Shown here piece after piece: positions 1 to 11,746 of a stretch of 33,496 nt of DNA. The notes below the pieces were generated by a model. It searched no databases. It was not told the origin of the DNA and worked only from the letters and a program-made list of their open reading frames with translations. This stretch comes from Ichthyophthirius multifiliis. Its lineage: Eukaryota; Ciliophora; Oligohymenophorea; Hymenostomatida. Numbering within the stretch: the stretch's first letter is position 1; each line of letters starts with the position of its first letter. The position numbers and the translations under genes are program-made. The DNA lies in NCBI RefSeq assembly GCF_000220395.1, contig NW_004086762.1, positions 1-33,496 of the forward strand. Direction: 5' to 3'.

Positions 1-67
1 CTTAGATATATAAAACTATAATTTATTAAATGAAGATAATTGATAATTAGATATAATATAACTATAT

Positions 68-797
68 ATGCGACTTAAGAAATATAAAATTACTATAATT
101 ACAAAAGAACCTTATATTTTAAAAAAAGAACATACATATATGCATTTTTTTGAAAATTAGAAAGTAATAAATAGTTTAAATATAAAATATATAGATTAAC
201 AAATTGATTTAAATAATAAATAATTTAATATTAAATAGATTATATAATGATGATTAAAAAAATAGTTTAATATTAAATACTACTAAGTATATTATAAAGA
301 AAATTAATTATGACGAAAAAAAAAAAAGTACAAGAAGAAATTAACTTTGTATATAAATTCAATTAAAGGAAAAAATAATGATTGATGGAATTATTATTAG
401 AAAATAAAATGCATAATATATATAAAAATATAAATTTTAACTAATCTATTAATATAATAAAAATTTAATATAAAGAATAAATAAAATATATTTAATAAAA
501 TAAAAAATAAAGATATTAGAATATATATTTAAAAATTAAAATAACATTAAAGTATATTTTCTTTTAAATAATTATTTCAATAAATATCTAAATAAATATT
601 TAAATATAAAATTTATAATAATAAAAAATTATATATAAAAAAACAATATATAGCATAAATAATATTGTAAGAAGATAAGAATTTGGAAATGCATTTATTA
701 TAGTACTATGAATTAAAAAAATATTAAGTAATTTAATAAAGGAAAGGTATTTAAAAATTATAAGATGAATTAAATCTAAAAATATGTAAAGCAATGA
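68..797 (+). CDS. possible two-exon gene, unknown function
   Basis: Read in the ciliate code, an ATG at 68 opens exon 1 (68-163); a GT-AG intron of 31 nt (164-194) leads into exon 2 (195-797), open for 201 codons to a TGA at 795. Without splicing the frame stops at 248. The predicted 232-aa product is rich in Lys, Asn, Ile and Tyr and I recognise no domain. Against it: base composition is close to noncoding DNA and the complementary strand also has a long hydrophobic open frame (from 851 down to the window edge). In favour: the splice joins two frames cleanly and the N-terminal 50 residues are of mixed, protein-like composition. It could equally be a chance reading. Confidence 0.3.
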
Positions 798-1320
798 CAT
801 AGTAAAATAAAATAAATTTATAAAAGAATATTTAGAATTTTTATTTATCATTAAATAGTAACCTTTTAAAAATCTTTTTAGAATTTTTATATAATCTAGT
901 GTATTTTTTTTTTGTTATATATTTCTTTTATTTACTTTGATGTTTTCTAAAACTAATTTTTAAGAGTTTATTATATTATTATAATGACAATCAAAACTTA
1001 AATATGAATTCTTTAAGCTTTGAATAAATTTGAATTTAAACAATATAACTAACTAATTAAATAATATATTAATAATAAAAGTTTTCGATATATTAGTTAA
1101 CTTATCATTAGATAAATATTATAAATAAATATTTGAATAATATTGTATTTTACTTTTGTTTATTTATTTTGTTTGTTAATAATTTTATATTTGAATCTAT
1201 TTTTTTTTTTTTAGTTTAATTAATTTCATAAAAAAAATATATTTTAATTTAAATTTAAATTTTATACTATTTAAATTTAAATAATTTTTTATTTATTTTT
1301 TATTTAATTTTATTGTCAAT
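798..1320. other. intergenic, no gene seen
   Basis: Very A/T-rich sequence with long T runs (for example 904-912 and 1201-1212). Neither strand gives a convincing exon. It is probably the upstream region of the coiled-coil gene that starts at 1321. Confidence 0.6.
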
Positions 1321-2812
1321 ATGTCACAATAAGGATAGGTTATTTTTATTTATTATAAAATAAATAATATTTTTTTAATTAGATATTAAAATTCAATGAT
1401 ATATTCATAGAGAATATGTATATTTTAAATTAAAATATATTTTATTTTTTAATTCAAAATTTAGTTAAGATAATACATATGATAATAATTTGAATTTTAC
1501 AGAATAAATGAACAACTAAATTAATTTAAATTAAAGTATTTTAAATTATTTTAAAAATAATATTTATCTTAAAAATAGACGTTGATGTTAACTTAAATAT
1601 TGTTGAAGATTAAAAGTAATAATTATCAGAAGAACTAAAAAACTGCAAAAAATATAAAATAAATAAGAGGAAAATCATAAGTTTCATAAAAAAATATAAT
1701 TATAAACTATATATTAATTTTAATTTTTGTTTAAAGACAACAATTAATATAAGTCGAAACAGTTGGAATAATGACTAAATACTAATTAGTGTTCATTAAA
1801 TTAGAAACTTCTTTAACAAAAATAACCAATATGATAAAAAATAGACATTAATTATACAAGATTTAAGTTTTTAAAGATATATAAGAAAAGAGTTATAACA
1901 TTTCTTAAAGAAATAAATTAAGGGTTTAAATAATTTATAATGATATAGAAAGTAAGGTATAAACTTTAGCATCTGTAATTTTAAATATAATGAATAAAAA
2001 TTACAAATAATTTATTTTAAAAATGAAATTTTTAAATAAACTGAAAATGTGTGAAAGTTAAATTAAAACAGAAAACGATAAAATAAAAAAAGAATATTTA
2101 GTTTTATTGAACAAAAAAGACCTTTAACTAGATGAAATATAAGAATAAAATGAAAAATCTAAATAATTAATATTTAATTTAAAAAATAAAGAAATAGAAT
2201 AATAAAACAAAATTAAAACTAAAGAATTATAAATTTAATAGCTATAAAAATAACTTTAAGAAATAAACTAATATATATCTTAAAAAAGTATTTAATAATA
2301 ATAATTATCTTAAACAACTAAAAAAGAAACTTAATAATAATAGGCTTTTTATAAAATGTTAGAATAAAAGGTAATTTATTTTTCAATTATAATATAATTT
2401 AATTAAACAGGTAAGAGAAAACGAAAAAACGAACTATGAACTTAAGGAAAGTGTTTAATAAGCTGAAACAAATATTTAAATATTTGTAAAAGATATGAGT
2501 TATCTTCTTGATTGTCATGAAGATTATGTTAATTTAGGTTTAGCTGATATGGAATCTTTAAATAATTCAAATAATGAAATTAATAAATAGGAAATATTAA
2601 ATAATAAATAAAGTAGTCAAAACAATAAGAAAGTAAGTAAAAATTAATAAAATAATAATAATAAATAGAATTAGAATTTTCAATAAAATTAATAATAATA
2701 ATTTTAAAGTATAAAATAATTATAATAATTTTAAAAATTACAAATGTAATAAAATTAAATTTTAAATATACATTAATAATAACCTAAAATTAATAATAAA
2801 TAAAATAAATGA
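1321..2812 (+). CDS. Gln/Asn-rich coiled-coil protein, unknown function
   Basis: Six exons read in the ciliate code: 1321-1338, 1383-1417, 1465-1535, 1579-1680, 1754-2370 and 2411-2812, with short GT-AG introns of 40-73 nt and consistent phases, ending at TGA 2810-2812 (about 414 aa). The start is the ATG at 1321; the ATG at 1771 would give a shorter product without splicing upstream. The acceptor of the fifth exon is the least certain junction (AG at 1752-1753 or at 1761-1762). The product is polar. A central stretch coded by roughly 2030-2370 has heptad-like Lys/Glu/Gln/Leu composition typical of a long coiled coil, and the C-terminus is an Asn/Gln tract dominated by TAA codons. No catalytic motif is visible. 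It is convergent with the DP gene, 370 bp away. Function unknown; a cytoskeletal or scaffold role would be a guess. Confidence 0.75.
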
Positions 2813-3182
2813 ATATAAAATAAAAATTTTAATGATTAAACAAATATTTATTTTAGTTTTGTTTTGTTTTGCTTTTTTTTTTTTTTTCTTAAACATATAT
2901 TAATTAAAATTCAAATAAATATTACTTTTTTTTATTAATACTTTTAATTTGTAAAATTATTATTATTATTATTTTTAATGTATTTATATAAATATATAAT
3001 TATTATTTTAAGATTTTATTTTTTCCTTTATTATTTCGAACTTACAATAATATTATTTTATTAAAAGTAGTATCTTTTAAAAATAAACTATTATTAAAAT
3101 ATAATTCAGTAGTTTAAATAATTATCGCAATCAACTATACTATTGTTGCTATTTTCTTAATTAGAGTTTTATAAATTAAATT
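2813..3182. other. convergent intergenic region
   Basis: A/T-rich spacer between the 3' ends of two converging genes. It contains a long T run near 2873-2888 and ATT repeats. No exon, RNA gene or clear terminator structure is seen; both 3' untranslated regions must lie here. Confidence 0.6.
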
Positions 3183-4189
3183 TCATTTTTTGATGTTATT
3201 AATAGTTATCGTTTTTATTTTTTAGTATTCTTTTTAACTATTACTTTTATCATTATTATTTGAATAAATTTTTATTTAATTATTTTAAATTGTAACCTCC
3301 ATTTATATTTCTTCTTCTTATTTTGGAAGCATTTTTTAATTTTTTTAATTATTAATTTAATTTTTTTTTTTATTAAAACTTCTTATAAATTCTACTAAAT
3401 TTTAAATCAAAAATTTTTATTATTTTATTTCTGTAGAAAACATACTTGATTTTACTAAAATATCAATATCTCCATAAAGATTTAATTTTACCAATGAGCC
3501 AACCCATATAGATCCGTTTTTATATCTCTTTATGCTTATCTATATTAACAAATTAAAAAAAATATAATTAGTTATATTACTTTTTCATTATTTTAAGGCG
3601 AATATATAGCAACAAATGGGAAATAAAGATTTTATTTATGTTTATGTTTATATTTATGTTTATGTTTTAATTATATTTTATTATTATTGTTATTATTATT
3701 ATTGTTATTATTATTATTATTGTTATTATTGTTATTATTGTTATTGTTATTATTATTATTTGTTTCTTTCTATTAGAGATTTTAAAGATATATATTTTAA
3801 TACTAAGTCATTAAGACTATTATATTTTTTAATTAATCTGATTCTTTTTGTTTTCTAAAAAATTATTAATAAATATTTATTTTATTTTTTTACTAAAGCT
3901 TCTTATAAGAATTGTTTTTCTTATATAGGGTTTTTTTAATTTGATATATTTTAATTATTTATAGTATTCTTATAAGTAAATAAATGCTCAGAAATAACTT
4001 TCTTCCCATCCTTTTTTAAAACATCTGCAGCTATAAGTACGTTTAAAGCATCATAAACTCTTCTTTTTACGTTTTATTCATCTTTTGCCTAAAATAATAA
4101 ATTAAATTTTATATTATAAATAATTATAATAATAAAATTGATAATTGATAAAAAATATTTTTATAAATATAAAAATTATATATATATAC

Positions 4190-4225
<36 letters not shown>

Positions 4226-5386
4226 GCAAATATAAATATTATATATATATCTAAATATAATTATTATATTAGATTTAAAATATAATTTAAATGTATAATT
4301 TTTATATTTAAATTTTAAAATATTTACAAATTCTTAACCTGATTATCTTTTTTCATCTAAATCCTTAATTAATTTTTCAGCTACTTCTTTATATGAAGTT
4401 TCTTTTAAATCAAATACTATATCCTTTACTTTTAAACTTAAATTTCTAAGCCCTCTTTGACTTCTCCCTCCAGTCATTTAATCATTATTTGTTAATAAAA
4501 TTAAATCATTGTCTTTCATAATATTCTATCTTTTTTAAGTTTTTTTTGGTGTTTAAAAATTACAAGTGTTGTTTTTCTAGCTTGGGGTATTATTTATTTC
4601 AGATGCTTATTATTTTTAGATAGATTACTCTTTTTATTCTTCTTCATAATGTTTTTTTTGGCATTTTTCGTTCAGATTTTAATAACTAGTGTTTGCATCT
4701 GCCCAATATTCTGTTATGCAAGCGTTTTCAAACAATCCTTCATTTTCATTATTATTTGCATAGTATTAAGTATAAAAATCATTTTTTTATCTTGTTAAAG
4801 GACTAGGAGAAAATGCATTTTTTTTATTATTTTTGTTATCGAAATCTTAATAATGAAACTTTATGTCGTTAAGATAACTTAATTAATTAATATTTACATC
4901 ATATTTTAAATTTATTTGGGGGGAAATGATTGGGTTAAATCCTAATTAATCTAAAAAAGGTGATATATTATTAGAGTGATATCTTTTATTTATAAGAATT
5001 TAATCAAATTATTGATTTTATTTTTGATTATGTAAATTATAAGGGCTACATATATAAGGGCTGATTGGTATTTCTCCATCTAATTTGTTAAATGAATTGT
5101 TTTATGAAAATGTTTCTATATTAAATATTAAAATAAATATTGAATTAAATATCATTTAATTACCTAATTAATATTTATTTTGATACTCCTAATAGTGAGA
5201 AAAATTCTAATTCAAAATATTATTGTTCAAATTATCTACATGTTATAATATTTTTATTAATAAATTTTGTAAACACATAATAAAAAATAAAAATTATTAA
5301 AATTATTCTATTTAGTTTTATTTACTCAATTCATTTATTTTATATTTTTCATTTGTAATAACTTCTTCATTGTTTCTTAAGCTCAT
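3183..5386 (-). CDS. DP-family transcription factor (E2F dimerisation partner)
   Basis: Five exons on the minus strand: 5386-5164, 5115-4328, 4088-3894, 3854-3581 and 3539-3183, about 610 aa. The first 290 residues are Asn/Gln-rich and unlike known domains. Exons 2-3 then encode a DP winged-helix domain: GLRNLSLKVKDIV, TSYKEVAEKLI, and across the 239-nt intron the DEF-box signature NVKRRVYDALNVL. Exon 4 begins with the DP coiled coil (LNDLVLKYISLKSLIERNK, matching the LQELI...FKNLVQRN stretch of animal DP1), and the last exon carries the dimerisation-domain strand pattern ending LYGDIDIL. In the AAT/TAA/AAC microsatellite between these (about 3660-3760) the frame must change by one base with no GT-AG intron available, so the exon is one base longer than expected: assembly slip or true frameshift. 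Introns 5116-5163 and 3855-3893 are 3n and stop-free. In other eukaryotes DP pairs with E2F to bind cell-cycle promoters; that role is inferred here. Confidence 0.88.
3660..3760. repeat. ATT/GTT trinucleotide microsatellite in coding DNA
   Basis: An imperfect run of TTA/TTG/ATT units about 100 bp long lies inside the DP gene. On the coding strand it encodes poly-Gln in the frame entering from upstream and poly-Asn in the frame needed downstream, which makes it the likely site of the one-base frame slip. Confidence 0.8.
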
Positions 5387-5631
5387 TATTATGGATATTT
5401 CTGAATATTTATAATGATTTTATTTATTAAATTAACTTTTTTAAATTTTTGTTTTTTTTTTGTTTTTTTTTTTTTTTTTTAAGAGTGTAAATATAATATA
5501 TTTATTTGATTTTAAAACTATAAATATATATTGAAAAATTATATATATATTTTTTTTTATATCTTAATATATGATTAAAAAATTTCATAATATTTTAAAA
5601 AATATATTTAGATATTAAAATAATTTTGTAA

Positions 5632-5671
<40 letters not shown>

Positions 5672-5736
5672 TTATATTAAAATTTTATTTTAATAAAAGT
5701 TAATTTAAAACACTACTTATAACGCTTTAAAGTTTA

Positions 5737-5767
<31 letters not shown>

Positions 5768-6439
5768 TTTTTCTTGATTCAATAATATTAAACTTATATA
5801 ATTTATATATTAAAGCATTATTACAAAACAAAAAATCGAAATATAAAAGTAAACTTTTTTTGTTATTTACTTGTTTAAAGAATAAATATATAATTAAATA
5901 AAAAGTTAATACTGTAAATATAAAATTTAAAATTTAATATAAAATAAACATCATATGACTTTATTTATTTTCAAATTATTAAACAGTTATTTTTTCTTTG
6001 ATTTCAAGTAGTAAGTAGTAAATTTAAAATACAATTGTCATAATGATAGTATATTTAAGTAATTTTAAATTCTTATCCATTAATTTTTCACATTTAGTTA
6101 ATTACAAATCAAAAGCAAAATATTTATAAAATTTATAGTTAAAATTATTAATTATCTTATTAAAAGTAAAATAATAATTTCTATATATATAATTTTAATA
6201 ATTTTATGATAATTATTAAAAAAAATATAAATTATTTATTTAACTTGGTCTTTGAATTAATTTATTATTAAAAAAAGGAATTTCTTTATAAATTTAATAT
6301 TAAAATTTATATTAATTAATAATAAATAAATACAATTTTAAAATAATATATTCTTATTACAAAAAAAATTAAAATATTATATCAAAAAAAAAAAAAAAAA
6401 ATTATAAAAGATTTTTTTTTTATTTTTTTTTTTAAACAA
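5387..6439. other. divergent intergenic region, doubtful ORF inside
   Basis: A/T-rich region between the divergent DP and RING/kelch genes, holding long A and T homopolymers (5453-5480, 5632-5660, 6382-6400, 6412-6432) and an AT run at 5738-5758. On the minus strand an ATG at 6080 opens a hydrophobic frame beginning MDKNLKLLKYTIIM with two possible membrane segments that drifts into the AT repeat. I do not consider it established (about 0.2). The promoters of both neighbours must lie here but no motif can be named. Confidence 0.5.
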
Positions 6440-8366
6440 ATGGAATGCCCTATGTGTGCTGAGCTTTATGATGAAATAATAAAAATTCCAAGAAATCTTC
6501 CTTGTGGACATACATTTTGTGAATATTGTTTGAAATAAATACTTAGTTTAAAAAGTTATTTAGAATGCCCTAATTGTAGGAGAAAATTTGAAAGGAATTT
6601 ATAAATTGATTAATTATCCAAAAATTATATAGCATTAGATTTAGCAATAAAATAATCATAGCTTTAAAAAAAACTCCATATGTGTGATAAGCATTTCGAG
6701 TTTTGCCTATTCTTTTGTGAAGATTGTTAATTAAACATGTGTATGTAATGCATTGCTTCTCATTCAGGACATAAGTTTGTAAAATAATAACATTCAGTGT
6801 ATTTACTAAGGGAAAGGTTAGACAAAGCAAACCAAAAATTAAACGAATTTATAAGTATATTTGAAAAAGAAAATGATATTCATTTAAAAAATATTGATTA
6901 TTATAATTAAATATAAGATACTTAAGTTAAAAAAATAGAAGATCATTTTTAGCAAATAATAAATGAATTAAAAATGCAAAAAGATTTAGTTATACACGAA
7001 TATAAATAGAATTTCGATTTGTTTAAAACTTAAGTAGAATTTGATATATAATTATAAGCAAGTTTATAAGAATATGCACAATAATAAATTTAAAAAGTTA
7101 ATGAATTGGACTTAAAACTTAAAGATACAAAAGTTGTTAAAAATGATTTAATTGTAAATTAAATAGAGAAAATTGAAGAAGATTTAGTAAAATTTGTAAA
7201 AGAATAAAACTCAAAATAGCAAAAAGTAACTTAAAAACTGAATATTCCAGAGCTTATTTTTAATAGTCAAATATATGAAAATATAAAAAGTACTGTTCTG
7301 ATATAAAAAAGTAAATAATTATATATTTTTTATTATTTATAAAAAAAAAAAAAAAGTAAATAATCCAAGAATTTGTTTTTTCGGAAACAATAATACTGTT
7401 TTATAATATGATCTCAAGAAAAATAATTGGTAAATACATTATCTAAATCAAATAAATAATGCATAATAAAACTATTCTTTTATTTGTTAGAGTTTTTCTG
7501 CCTCAACAACTCTATAGAATGGTAATATATTAATATGTGGAGGAGGAAAATCAAATGAAGTGTATTAAATTTCAGTCCATAAAAGAGAGGTAAAAAAATT
7601 AAATTCTATGCATTATGCACGAAAAGAACATAGTGTTCTAAGATTAGCTGATAATAAAATATTAGTAATGGGAGGCTATAATGCAATAGAATGTAAAATG
7701 TTAAATAATTGTGAAATTTATGATTTTAATAGTGATATTTGGACAAAAGTAAGTAAAATGCATTTTTAAAAGTGTGCTTTTGCTTCTTGTGTAAATCCTT
7801 AAGGAGATTGTGTTTATACGTTTGGAGGATTTGATGGGATTAAAAGATTAAGTATAATTGAAAAATATAATAACTAAAATGATCTTTGGGAAATTTTACC
7901 TATTTAATTAGAGAAACCTTTATCTAATGCGGCAGCTGTTTCTTGGAAAAACGCAAATAATGAAGATTTTATTTTTATTTTAGGCGGTGGTTACGATGAA
8001 TGCTTTTCAAGTGATGTTTTTTCGTTTAAAAATGATTAAATTAGTCTCTTTTCTAAAATGGATAATGGAAAAGATCTTAGAAATAAGTGTATTATATTTG
8101 GTAATAATTTATATACTATAGGAGGAAATTATCATATTTGTGAATATTTGAATTTAGAAAATAAATAATGGCATTAAATTGAATCTTATTAAAAATAAAT
8201 TTTAGATAACTTAGATTGCTGGTCTTGTGCTATTTCTTTTTCTTTATAAGAAATAAATATTGAATTGGACGAATTTCATGAAGAGGAGGATATGGAAAAT
8301 ATGGATAATCATTATGAAAAATATAAAGAATTATACAAAATGTATGTTTACGATGAAAACTAATGA
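6440..8366 (+). CDS. RING-B-box-coiled-coil-kelch protein, probable E3 ubiquitin ligase
   Basis: Two exons, 6440-7310 and 7357-8366, separated by a 46-nt intron, give 626 aa ending at TGA 8364. Residues 3-46 form a C3HC4 RING finger (C3, C6, C22, H24, C27, C30, C43, C46). Residues 82-111 form a B-box (C82, H85, C93, C96, C101, C104, H108, H111). Residues 115-280 are a Lys/Glu/Gln-rich coiled coil. The second exon encodes about five or six kelch-like beta-propeller repeats with the marks ICGGG, VMGGY, TFGGF, ILGGG and TIGG and spaced Trp residues. An acidic tail follows. RING fingers recruit ubiquitin-charged E2 enzymes and kelch propellers bind substrates, so the likely role is a substrate-selecting ubiquitin ligase. 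The start fits because ATG is the second residue before the first zinc ligand and the upstream DNA is pure A/T. The target is unknown. Confidence 0.92.
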
Positions 8367-8530
8367 GAATTTTTTTTTAAAAAAAAAAATTAATTTATAT
8401 ATAAATAAATATATATATATTTTTAAAAATAAATAAGTAATTTATATAATTATTTTTTTTATTTAAAAAAAAAAAATTAATTTATATATATAAATAAATA
8501 TACTTTTCTTTATATTTATATTTTAATAAT

Positions 8531-8561
<31 letters not shown>

Positions 8562-8862
8562 TTATTTTTATTTATTTTTATTTATTTTTATTTAATTTTT
8601 ATTTTTATTAAATAAAATTTATATATGACATTTTGTTTTTATTCAAAAATATATATTTAATAGGTAACTATTAAAATTAAATTTAGTATCAAAAAATATT
8701 TAGTAATTTTTTTCTTCCTTTATAAAAGTAAAAAATTAATTGAATATATATATATATATATATCTTATTAATAATATTAAATAAAATTTATTCATGAATA
8801 ATTATTTAAATAAAATTTTATTCATGAGTAAATATAAAATATATTTTATATATATTTTATTT
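8367..8862. other. convergent intergenic region
   Basis: Spacer between the 3' ends of the kelch and membrane-protein genes, made of A/T runs and AT repeats (8528-8556, 8745-8763) and a duplicated short segment around 8383-8405 and 8463-8495. No gene seen. Confidence 0.6.
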
Positions 8863-10500
8863 TCAATCAAATATGATCATTGTCTTGCATTCTAAATCTC
8901 TAGTTTCTTCTAAAAAACTAATGTTTTATTAAATATATTCAAGGTTATTATATTAGTCTAAAAAATAAATAGTTCCATATGAATACCAAATTTTATTAAC
9001 TTTTTAAATATTAACTAATTCAATATAATTATTATTTGATATTCCATAAATATAAGAGTTTTTGTGCATATTTACATGATTTATTAATACATAGTTATTC
9101 AAATTCTCAATTTTTAGAATTTAAATATCAACATTAAATAGTGTAAATTTTTTATAAACCAAATAAGTAGGTATATCGAAAATCTCTTTGTTAACTTATT
9201 AAATGCCATTAATAAAAAATTATCTAGGATTTACTTATTATAATTCAATAATTGAGTTACTCTATAAAAATAATTTTATACTTAAATTCTCTACTTTATA
9301 ATCTTCATTTATATTTATCGAAACTAAAACTTCACTATCATTTATTATTAAATTTTCTATAGTTTTATTATCATTATCATAATGAAAATTGCTATAAAGT
9401 AATAAATTATTTTCTGAAGGTATTAAACTTTTACATGTATAACTCTTATAAATAATACCTTTATTATTTATTTAATCTCTTTCTTTCAATAAATCTATTT
9501 TAGTAAATTAAAATTATTGCTTTTCTATACAAAACAAATATTATATGCAATAAGGTTCCTATTAATGGAATAAATAGCTCCATGTATTTAAATCTAGTTA
9601 TAAAATTTTTAATTATTATAAATCAATAGTTGAGTAAAAATAAAGTTAATCTTCAAGCTATACAGTAAATATGCTTTCTTTTTTATAATAATGGCTCAAA
9701 TTAAATAGTGATGATTATAATTGGATAGTTTGAATAACTTCGTAATTTAATTTCTAAGCTTTTGACTTTAATTTAATTAATTATATATTGTCTTTATTAT
9801 CAATTGAATTCATTTTATCTCTAGCCCCTTAATTATTCTATATGAATTAATTAATAGATTCAAAATTAATATTATTTAAGGTTTTACGATCCACATTATC
9901 TGTAAACATATTTATATTTGGAATTTTTATCAAAGATATACTCATTTTTTATTTAATTATAAAATAATCACTAGATTTATCTATTTATACTTATAAACAT
10001 TATTAAATATTTCCACTAATTTTATGATTCATTTATTTTTTATTCTGTCTTATTAATAATGCTAAAATTATCAGATGGTATAAGCATATTATAAATATTA
10101 AGTAGATTTTTCTTATATTTAATACATCCTATGTATATGAAAAAAATACATTAACCACAAGGATACCAATCATTCTATAAATATCCGATTTGAATGAAAT
10201 CTTATTATAAAAAATATTATAGTAAAATAAGCAAAAGTAAGTAGAAAAGTCTGCCATAAGTATCTTTGTATACCAATTTAATTCTATAAAATTAATAATT
10301 ACTAATAAAAAATTACTAATAAATAGATATATTATATTCCGAAAAAATAAATTGTTTATATAATTTAAATTAAATCGATTAAACGATAAATATGAATTGA
10401 TCCATTATTTTAATATAGCTTCGTAAGGAAAATATTAATTAGAAACTTCTTCCATCAAATAACCTGATATAATTCCGAATAATAATGCCACAACAATCAT
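8863..10500 (-). CDS. orphan membrane protein with large soluble domain
   Basis: A single uninterrupted ciliate-code frame of 545 codons runs from ATG 10498-10500 to TGA 8863-8865; such a length without TGA, with mixed third-base use, supports a real intronless gene. The N-terminal 155 residues are hydrophobic with about five membrane segments (roughly residues 2-16, 53-73, 79-97, 108-122 and 131-151), the first of which could be a signal anchor. The remaining 390 residues are soluble, with alternating beta-like strands and scattered Trp, and resemble no family I can name; a degenerate propeller-like fold is possible but unproved. A stop-free 33-nt GT-AG stretch inside the second membrane segment could be an intron but is more likely coding. 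It is divergent from the gene starting at 10913, about 410 bp apart. Function unknown. Confidence 0.82.
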
Positions 10501-10912
10501 ATTTTTTATAATATAGTATTATTTTAAAATTATATTTTATTTTATTAGTTAATTTGTAATTATTATAATTTATTTTTAAATAAAAATTGATATTTTATAT
10601 CAAATATAAAATAAAAATAAAATTTATAAATGATATTATTAATAAAAAAATATTAAGATATATTTTAAAAGAAAAAAAAAAAAAAAATTTAAATATAAAT
10701 ATAAATATTATTAATATGTGATGTATAAATATTATTTATATATTATAAAATATTTTTTTAAAATTTATAATTTAATAAATACACTGAACAAAAATTATAA
10801 TAATTGATATGTATTAATATCAAAAATATTAATTTTTTTTTTTTTTTTTTTATTAAATAAATAAAATAAAAAAAGAAAGAAAGACATACGTATATATACT
10901 TTATAAAAAATT
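10501..10912. other. divergent promoter region
   Basis: A/T-rich spacer separating two divergent start codons, with an A run at 10671-10687 and a T run at 10831-10850. Both genes' promoters must lie here; no recognisable motif. Confidence 0.6.
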
Positions 10913-11746
10913 ATGAAAATAATTCAAAACAAATCTTTAAAAAGTAAGCATTAATTTTTAATTGATAAAGGATGCGAAAAGTAATTATTTGATAAAAGAT
11001 ACATTTTAAAAGATTTAAGCATAACTGATTTTACAAATCAAAAAACAATCTATAACTTAAATAAGGTTCCTATTCCTTTAACTAATAACGACTTGATTTT
11101 ATTAAATGAACTATTTGAATAAATATAATAACAATATAATCTCCCTATAAAATAAGCCTAGAATATTTAAATATATGATCCTGTAGTAAATAAATATTTA
11201 GAAATAACTTAAATTCGCTCCATTAATTTATAGAATTTCAAAGAAGTTAATGTACTATATTTTAGTATAGGCAATACTAATTAAGAATAATAAAGACCAA
11301 GAGAAAAAAGAGTTAAGGAAAGATAAATTTAATATGTAAAAGAAAAAGTTGATGAATGGAGAAAATTATATTAAAATGGTTATACTAACCAAAAAGGGGA
11401 AAATCTTAAACTTAATTTAGATCTTGCCGCTAGTATGGTTGGTCTTTCAAGGAAAACTTTAGATGATTATTTTTCGTAAATTAAAAAAGCAGAAAAACTC
11501 GGTTTTGACTTCCAATTACATAAAGAAGAAAAGATGGGAATGTTAAGAAAATATGTTAAATAATTCAATTATAATATCAAAAGTAGTTCAAATAATACTT
11601 AGGATGTCTAAGAAAAATTCTAAATTAAAGAAGAAGCCGATGAAGAAGAGGAAGATGAACAAGAATCTTTCTAAAATTATTTAGTAAAGGAAGAAGATTA
11701 CTTAGTTAAAGATGATTATTAATAAAATGGATTTTAATTTGATTGA
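10913..11746 (+). CDS. putative homeobox-like DNA-binding protein, MTA1c-p1-like
   Basis: An intronless 277-codon frame runs from ATG 10913 to TGA 11744. Residues about 140-225 form a conserved-looking block: a basic helix (RVKERQIQYVKEKVDEWRKL), then LNLDLAASMVGLSRKTLDDY and KKAEKLGFDF, a helix-turn-helix pattern of the kind seen in homeodomain-like proteins. From memory this block resembles the homeobox-like subunits (p1/p2) that accompany the MTA1/MTA9 DNA N6-adenine methyltransferase in ciliates; I cannot verify this without a search. The N-terminal 130 residues are Gln-rich, and the C-terminal 55 residues are highly acidic (runs of Glu/Asp), typical of nuclear factors. A DNA-binding or chromatin role is a reasonable inference; a methyltransferase partner role is speculative. 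An alternative is an unrelated lineage-specific transcription factor. Confidence 0.8.

Noticed and set aside
3616-3858. Plus-strand 80-codon frame rich in Tyr and Cys
   Set aside because: It is the reverse complement of the Asn/Gln microsatellite in the DP gene; DP homology fixes the coding strand as minus.
6570-6830. Minus-strand 86-codon frame
   Set aside because: It lies opposite the RING/B-box exon, whose zinc ligands show the plus strand is coding.
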